Both the position numbers and the translations under genes were made by a program. A stretch of DNA of 64,000 nt. It comes from 21-14-0-10-47-8 sp966211455. GTDB taxonomy: Bacteria > Bdellovibrionota > Bdellovibrionia > Bdellovibrionales > Bdellovibrionaceae. The notes under the pieces were generated by a model, which had not been told where the DNA came from, ran no database searches, and saw only the letters and a program-made list of their open reading frames with translations. The first letter of the stretch is position 1; every line of letters begins with the position of its first letter. Shown here piece by piece: positions 59,648 to 64,000 of the stretch. The stretch is taken from positions 62,001 to 126,000 of the forward strand of contig CBIHNI010000010.1 of NCBI GenBank assembly GCA_966211455.1. The letters are read 5' to 3'.

Positions 59648-60106
59648 TTAAAATGGTGGCAGGATTCCGTCCGTCGGTAACTGCGGAAAAACGAATTCCT
59701 CTTTCCACGAAAGTCCCGTCTCGAATTGAATGGCGATTTGTCCTGACGTCAAAGGTGAACCGATATCCGATCCGCAGTTATCATAATCTTGGAACTGAAT
59801 ATTTCTTCTGACCAGGGAGGCCTCTTTGCCATCGTTCAAATCCAAAATGGCTTCAAGGTTTTTGCAGTCGGACGCAAAGGCCTTCAGGCTGTTGCGGGGG
59901 CCTTTCGTGCGGGTCAGGCTGGCGGTCTGATAATTGGTGCAAACAAAATTGAAATCATCGCGACGGAAAATAAACTTGGACATTTGCTTTGTTTCCAAGG
60001 TTTGCACCGAAGTGCCATCGGGAGAGCGATCATTGCGATCACACCCCGAGGCGTCCGCTTTGTAGTGAAGGCCCATTGCGAGCAGTAGGAACAGAAGATG
60101 TTTCAT
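59648..60106 (-). CDS. Small secreted cysteine-containing protein
   Basis: 152 residues from the ATG at 60106 with AGGAGA upstream. Leader MKHLLFLLLAMGLHYKADA, then 'SGCDRNDRSPDGT', 'FVCTNYQTASLTRTKGPRNSLKAFASDCKNLEAIL' and 'DYDNCGSDIGSPLTSGQIAIQFE'. Four cysteines suggest two disulphides. Unknown family; 36 bp upstream of the solenoid-like gene. Confidence 0.65.
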   Translation of the reverse strand: MKHLLFLLLAMGLHYKADASGCDRNDRSPDGTSVQTLETKQMSKFIFRRDDFNFVCTNYQTASLTRTKGPRNSLKAFASDCKNLEAILDLNDGKEASLVRRNIQFQDYDNCGSDIGSPLTSGQIAIQFETGLSWKEEFVFPQLPTDGILPPF

Positions 60107-60126
60107 GTTCGTTCTCCTGGAGAGGA

Positions 60127-60172
60127 GCAAAGTCCCCCAAATTGAGATGGGATTGGGTTCGGGGGACTTTGC
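60127..60172. repeat. Long intercistronic hairpin
   Basis: GCAAAGTCCCCC (60127-60138) and GGGGGACTTTGC (60161-60172) form a perfect 12-bp stem with a 22-base loop, between the stop at 60194 and the start at 60106. No T run follows, so it more likely protects or attenuates the message than ends it. Confidence 0.75.
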
Positions 60173-60193
60173 GTGTTGAGGGGATAAAATGAA

Positions 60194-60814
60194 TTAAAGA
60201 TTCCGGAAGTCGAGCTTGCTTTTGTAGGTATCGACACCATCTTCGGTATTCACGCTGACCTGCACAAAATAGAGTGCACCAACTACACCAACTGGAACAT
60301 CGATCCCCTCTCCAATGTTAAAGCGTGCCAGGATATCCCATTCTTGGTTAAAGTTAAGATAGTAAACTTCGACGGTCCCGGTTTTCGGAATGTAGGTTGA
60401 GCCATCGGGGCGAGTGACGACCATTGGGTTGACATCAATCCGCTTCATCCTGATTTCAATCGTGGACTCGCCGTCAGCGAGCGTTCCTCTTTTTTCAAAT
60501 GGGCAAGACGCGGACTGATAGTATTTCGACGCACACATCGAAACGTAATATGTTCCGCTGTTGCTTTTTGGAACTTTTTGCTGCTTCGTTAAAGTTTGGC
60601 CTTCTGGGACGACACTTGAATAAAACTGTTCGCTTGCTGCAAGGCTGATCGTGATGAATGAAGCTTCGCCGTCTGGCAGGGTTCTTTGATCCAGTTGGGT
60701 GACCTTGACCTGCAACGTTTTGTAAGCGTCAGTTCCCGTTGGGTCGATCACGTCGGCTTTTGCCAGGCCGGACCAAGCGGCTACACTGATTAAAATTACT
60801 AAGATATTTTTCAT
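60194..60814 (-). CDS. Secreted beta-rich protein
   Basis: 206 residues from the ATG at 60814 (AAAGGAG upstream). Leader MKNILVILISVAAWSGLAKA. It continues with 'LQVKVTQLDQRTLPDGEASFITISLAASEQF', 'YYVSMCASKYYQSASCPFEKRG' and 'GTVEVYYLNFNQEWDILARFNIGEG'. Strands alternate with polar loops, like a beta sandwich. Function unknown. It lies between the small genes at 59648 and 60865 on the same strand. Confidence 0.68.
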   Translation of the reverse strand: MKNILVILISVAAWSGLAKADVIDPTGTDAYKTLQVKVTQLDQRTLPDGEASFITISLAASEQFYSSVVPEGQTLTKQQKVPKSNSGTYYVSMCASKYYQSASCPFEKRGTLADGESTIEIRMKRIDVNPMVVTRPDGSTYIPKTGTVEVYYLNFNQEWDILARFNIGEGIDVPVGVVGALYFVQVSVNTEDGVDTYKSKLDFRNL

Positions 60815-60864
60815 TTTTTTCTCCTTTTGTTTTGCGTAAATGTTATTGGCTTTAAAAATAATTT

Positions 60865-61239
60865 CTATTTGTCGCAATCGATTTCGTCGGTCGCGACCGA
60901 AGACTTGGCAATGTAAGTTTCGTAATCGCTTTGCAGAAGCGATGAGGCGCATTTTTCAATGCTGCTCAGGCGGGCAAAGCGCTTGTTCTGTTTAAAAGAA
61001 ATTCCAAAACTTGTGTGCGTATAGTCGCGCACGCAAAAGGCAGAGCCTGGTAGCAAAGAGAGGGCGGTGCCGCCTATGGCTTCGCAGGCCGCTTTCCACT
61101 CTGTGCTAACGATAGAGCTGGATTGCTTCTCAAGAATCTGATGAAATTCTTGATGACAGTAAGTACGGCAAACATAACCGGCCGAAGCCGAAAGGCTACA
61201 AATCAGCCCCAGAAGGACGAAGCAAAAATTTATTTTCAT
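60865..61239 (-). CDS. Small secreted cysteine-rich protein
   Basis: 124 residues from the ATG at 61239 (GGGAAG upstream). Leader 'FCFVLLGLICSLSASA'. The mature part has seven cysteines: 'GYVCRTYCHQEF', 'WKAACEAIGG', 'SAFCVRDYTH', 'EKCASSLL' and 'EIDCDK'. It is the first gene of the second exported-protein set (61239-58121). The 240 bp before it are very A+T-rich and hold TTAGT-A-ACTAA near 61341 but no gene. Confidence 0.65.
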   Translation of the reverse strand: MKINFCFVLLGLICSLSASAGYVCRTYCHQEFHQILEKQSSSIVSTEWKAACEAIGGTALSLLPGSAFCVRDYTHTSFGISFKQNKRFARLSSIEKCASSLLQSDYETYIAKSSVATDEIDCDK

Positions 61240-61480
61240 ATCTTTCTTCCCATTTATCGAGCCGGCTTCAGCGCCAGCCAAAGTTGCATTTCAGTGAGGT
61301 CAAACTTAAATGGAAAGCCGCGTTGTTGAAAGACATTTTGTTAGTAACTAATAACATAATTCTTATAAAATATATAAATAGCCAGCAATTACATATATTT
61401 AAATAAAAACTATTATAAATTTGTTATCATATAATAATTATATAAAATGGGAAATATGAAGCCAGAAAGGCCTCAAGATT

Positions 61481-62017
61481 CTAAACAGCCGAAGGCTGAG
61501 GAGAAGAAGCCCGCGGCTTCGACTTGCGGAAATGAGCCTTCACCAGCTCGTAAGTATTAAAAACAATCGGACAGATAAAAGTATTCTCGACGATGTACCA
61601 CCCGCGCCCGGTCATGTGCTGGCTTTCCAGGTGCGGGTAACTGCGACAGGTTTCGGGTCTCGCTTCGTACACACTGCACTTGTTCTGTTTCAGGAACGGA
61701 CAAGGGCGCTGCTTCATGCACAGATCGCCTTCGTGATCTTTCTTCAAATATTTCTGTCGAAAGGCATAGGGATCCATTTGCAGATGATCAGAAAGACGTT
61801 TGATGTCGGTCGGTTTCGGAGTGATGGTCAGGGCTTTACAGCAATTGGCGCAGTCGCGGCAGTCGATTTCAGAGGCGACCCGGCGGCCGATCTCGTCGAC
61901 CAGCTTTTGCGCTTGCTCGGGGGGCAGGTTTCGCAGCATTTGACGGATCTGCTGGTTTTCCTCCCATTTCAGAGAGGCCTGCTTTTCGACTTCTTTCAAA
62001 TCCTTGAGAAGTTCCAT
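61481..62017 (-). CDS. YkgJ-family cysteine cluster protein
   Basis: 178 residues. After a helical start, the Zn/Fe-S cluster domain shows 'DCRDCANCCKALTITPKPTDIKRLSDHL', 'CMKQRPCPFLKQNKCSVYEARPETCRSYPHL' and 'FICPIVFNTYELV'. The order CxxCxxCC ... CPFL ... C-x-V-Y-x-x-R-P-x-x-C-R fits the family (PF03692). Some members oxidise or modify lysines (FliB-like), but most have no known role. It is divergent from selD. Confidence 0.88.
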   Translation of the reverse strand: MELLKDLKEVEKQASLKWEENQQIRQMLRNLPPEQAQKLVDEIGRRVASEIDCRDCANCCKALTITPKPTDIKRLSDHLQMDPYAFRQKYLKKDHEGDLCMKQRPCPFLKQNKCSVYEARPETCRSYPHLESQHMTGRGWYIVENTFICPIVFNTYELVKAHFRKSKPRASSPQPSAV

Positions 62018-62118
62018 CTTCTTCCAGGCTAGCGTAAGATTTCAGGGAAGCTAGCCGAAAGCTGGGGAACTCGACTTTTATCTTGGCTATTGCGGCCAGG
62101 CGGCGATAAATTGCGGTC

Positions 62119-63171
62119 ATGAACACATCGGAAAATATCGCTTTAACCCAGACGGTGCAAAAAGGCGGTTGTGCCGCTAAGGTTGCGGCCACCGAACTTC
62201 GAAAAATCCTGAGCCAAGTTTCATTTCCCGCAGCCCACCCCGAACTGATGGTGGACGGGCGCTTGTTTGACGACGCCGCGATTTACAAACTGACCGAAGA
62301 GATCGCCATGGTGCAGACCCTGGATTTCTTCACACCGATCGTCGACACTCCGAAATTGTTCGGTGCGATTGCCGCCGCCAATTCATTAAGCGATGTCTAT
62401 GCGATGGGTGGTCGGCCCAAAACGGCCATGGGGATTTTGGCTTTTCCGATCGCCACCATGCCCGAAAAAGTGATCGTCGATGTCTTGCAAGGAGCCAGCG
62501 ACAAAGTCGGAGAAGCGAAAGCGAATTTCGTCGGCGGGCATTCGATTGATGATGACACTTTGAAATTTGGTTTGTCCGTGACCGGAGTCATCCATCCCCA
62601 GCATGTGTGGTCGAATTCGAAAGCGAAAGTCGGCGATCATTTGATTCTGACCAAAGCTTTGGGAACAGGAACCATGACCGCCGCGCTGAAACGTCGGGAA
62701 GCCACTGAAGCTGATATCGACGAAGCTTTAAAAAGCATGGCTCAGATCAACAATGCGATCGATTTCTTGTCAGGCGAGCAATTGCACGCGGTTCACGCCG
62801 CAACCGATATCACGGGCTTTGGATTTTCGGGCCACGCCATGCAGTTGGCAAAAGCCAGCGAAGTCAGCCTGAAAATTCAAACCGAAGCTTTGCCACGCTT
62901 TCAACACGCGATGGAGTTCTTAGAGAAATCCTTTCTGACCAAAGCGCATCGAACCAATGCCCAGTACACTGAAAAAGAGTGCAGCTTTCAGAACATCCAC
63001 TCTTTGCAGCAGCTTTTGATGCACGACCCGCAAACCAGCGGTGGGCTTTTGCTTTCAGTTTCGCCAGGCTTAAGCTCGTCGATCCTGACATCGCTGAAGA
63101 AAACTTTCCCGCATGCGACTGTCGTCGGCCAAGTGGTCGAGCGCGGGGCCGCAAGCCTGCAGTTCGAGTAA
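62119..63171 (+). CDS. selD: Selenide, water dikinase SelD
   Basis: 350 residues, normal length. The active-site loop reads 'TQTVQKGGCAAKVA': Cys18 matches the essential Cys17 of the E. coli enzyme, and Lys21 the ATP-site lysine. The second cysteine of the usual GCGCK is Ala here. 'DDAAIYKLTEEIAMVQTLDFFTPIVDTPKLFGAIAAANSLSDVYAMGGRPKTAM', the Mg-ATP binding core, is intact. The enzyme makes selenophosphate from selenide and ATP. Its partner is the next gene, mnmH, 3 bp away. Confidence 0.95.
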   Translation: MNTSENIALTQTVQKGGCAAKVAATELRKILSQVSFPAAHPELMVDGRLFDDAAIYKLTEEIAMVQTLDFFTPIVDTPKLFGAIAAANSLSDVYAMGGRPKTAMGILAFPIATMPEKVIVDVLQGASDKVGEAKANFVGGHSIDDDTLKFGLSVTGVIHPQHVWSNSKAKVGDHLILTKALGTGTMTAALKRREATEADIDEALKSMAQINNAIDFLSGEQLHAVHAATDITGFGFSGHAMQLAKASEVSLKIQTEALPRFQHAMEFLEKSFLTKAHRTNAQYTEKECSFQNIHSLQQLLMHDPQTSGGLLLSVSPGLSSSILTSLKKTFPHATVVGQVVERGAASLQFE

Positions 63172-63174
63172 ACG

Positions 63175-64000
63175 ATGCGCACGACGGAGTATCGATCGAT
63201 TTTTCTCTCTGATATTCCGCTGATCGATGTCCGCGCGCCGGTTGAATTTAATTTGGGCTCGTTGCCGGGCTCGGTGAATTTTCCGATCTTGAACGATGAA
63301 GAGCGCGCCGCCGTCGGAACCACTTACAAACAAGAAGGCAACGAAGCCGCCGTCGCATTAGGTCACCAATTGATCTCGGGTGAGGTGAAAGAATCCCGTA
63401 TCAAAGGCTGGAGCGATTTTATCGCTCGGCACCCCAACACCATCATCTACTGCTTTCGCGGCGGCCAGCGCTCGCAGATCACGCAAAGATGGTTGAAAGA
63501 GCGAGGCGTGGATCGTCCGCTAATCCAAGGCGGATACAAGGCCGTTCGCCAGTTCTTGATGGATGAAAGCGATCGCATCGCGCTGGAAAGAAAGTGGGCC
63601 GTGGTTTCGGGCCCAACCGGAAGCGGGAAAACTTTGTTTCTAGAATCTTTTAAAAACCAAAAGCCTGTCATCAATCTTGAAGAGCTGGCCAAGCATCGCG
63701 GTTCGGCTTTCGGTGCGATGTTCGAGCCGCAGCCGACGCAAATCAACTTCGAAAATCTTTTGTCGGTGCAAATGTTGAAAGTTCACGCCAAAGCCTCGCC
63801 AGAGGCGATGATCTTAATCGAAGACGAAAGCCGCATGATCGGTCAGCGCCACGTGCCGGAAAAATTATTCGATCAAATGCGCGCATCAAAAGTGATTTGG
63901 ATCGACGATCCCGTTTCGATCCGTGTTGAACGCATTTTAAAAGAGTACGTCGAGATCCCATTGCAGCAGCAAGATCGCGAACTTGTCTTTCAAAGATTTT
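63175..64000 (+). CDS. mnmH: tRNA 2-selenouridine synthase MnmH (SelU), cut by window end
   Basis: The first 275 residues are visible; the gene runs off the window. A rhodanese domain (about 1-125) has catalytic Cys93 in 'IIYCFRGGQRS'. A P-loop domain follows with 'GPTGSGKT' at 146-153 and 'EDESRMIGQRHVPEKLFDQM'. The enzyme replaces sulphur of 2-thiouridine at the wobble position of tRNA-Lys, Glu and Gln by selenium from selenophosphate, through a geranylated intermediate. Transcribed with selD. Confidence 0.95.
   Translation, partial: MRTTEYRSIFLSDIPLIDVRAPVEFNLGSLPGSVNFPILNDEERAAVGTTYKQEGNEAAVALGHQLISGEVKESRIKGWSDFIARHPNTIIYCFRGGQRSQITQRWLKERGVDRPLIQGGYKAVRQFLMDESDRIALERKWAVVSGPTGSGKTLFLESFKNQKPVINLEELAKHRGSAFGAMFEPQPTQINFENLLSVQMLKVHAKASPEAMILIEDESRMIGQRHVPEKLFDQMRASKVIWIDDPVSIRVERILKEYVEIPLQQQDRELVFQRF

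Noticed and set aside
1..64000. tRNA and rRNA genes
   Set aside because: I looked for T-arm and anticodon-arm patterns and conserved rRNA stretches in the gaps and saw none that held up.

Overview
The window reads as a chromosomal segment of a Bdellovibrio-like bacterium (Bdellovibrionota). I base this on three things: two proteins of the TIGR02147 family, which is known mainly from Bdellovibrio and Fibrobacter; a very high share of secreted proteins of unknown function; and a base composition near 50% G+C with tightly packed genes. The species cannot be fixed from the sequence alone. I see no rRNA, tRNA, CRISPR array, prophage or complete insertion sequence.

Layout. 1-5.2 kb: the end of a methyltransferase, a frameshifted chloramphenicol-phosphotransferase-like gene, a secreted protein split by an in-frame stop, and an ArsR/SRPBCC operon with two clear palindromic operators. 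5.3-12 kb: a PAP2 phosphatase, a DUF421 protein, and a stress-type group (hemerythrin, SRPBCC protein, zinc alcohol dehydrogenase, short-chain dehydrogenase) facing highly disordered proteins and a DUF4142 protein. 12-19.8 kb: a proline-rich surface protein, a 1000-residue protein with a prepilin leader, and an opposing operon of a HAMP-only membrane protein and two pilin-like proteins. 19.9-26.9 kb: a two-component system with a CusR-like box, a secreted tyrosine-phosphatase-like protein, a LysR regulator facing YceI and an extradiol dioxygenase, then a GC-rich gene-free stretch and a large inverted repeat.

26.9-33 kb holds housekeeping and modification genes: rsmG, a SNF2 helicase, a cysteine-cluster protein and a DTW-domain tRNA modification enzyme. 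33-44.1 kb is accessory: an antitoxin remnant, a second phosphotransferase-like protein, two SMI1/KNR4 proteins, two copies of a 49-bp palindromic repeat at convergent gene ends, and three loci in which TIGR02147 regulators sit beside secreted proteins (one regulator broken by a 4-bp duplication). 44.1-50 kb: trpS, an orphan FliG-C-like protein, nitronate monooxygenase, OsmC, a lipoprotein and a trypsin-like lipoprotein protease. 50-61.3 kb: a block of nine genes for exported proteins read leftward, interrupted by one TetR gene, with two tandem RCC1-like propeller proteins and a 44-bp perfect palindrome at its edge. The window ends with a YkgJ-type protein and the selD-mnmH pair, which together make 2-selenouridine in tRNA.

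Overall, conserved single genes alternate with small modules made of a regulator and one or more secreted proteins. Several genes are visibly broken (148, 1546, 33583, 42917), which suggests ongoing turnover of this accessory content. The strongest candidates for something undescribed are the TIGR02147/secreted-protein modules with phased GTGAACA boxes, the TetR-linked exported-protein block, the giant prepilin-like protein with its HAMP-only neighbour, and the palindromic repeats.
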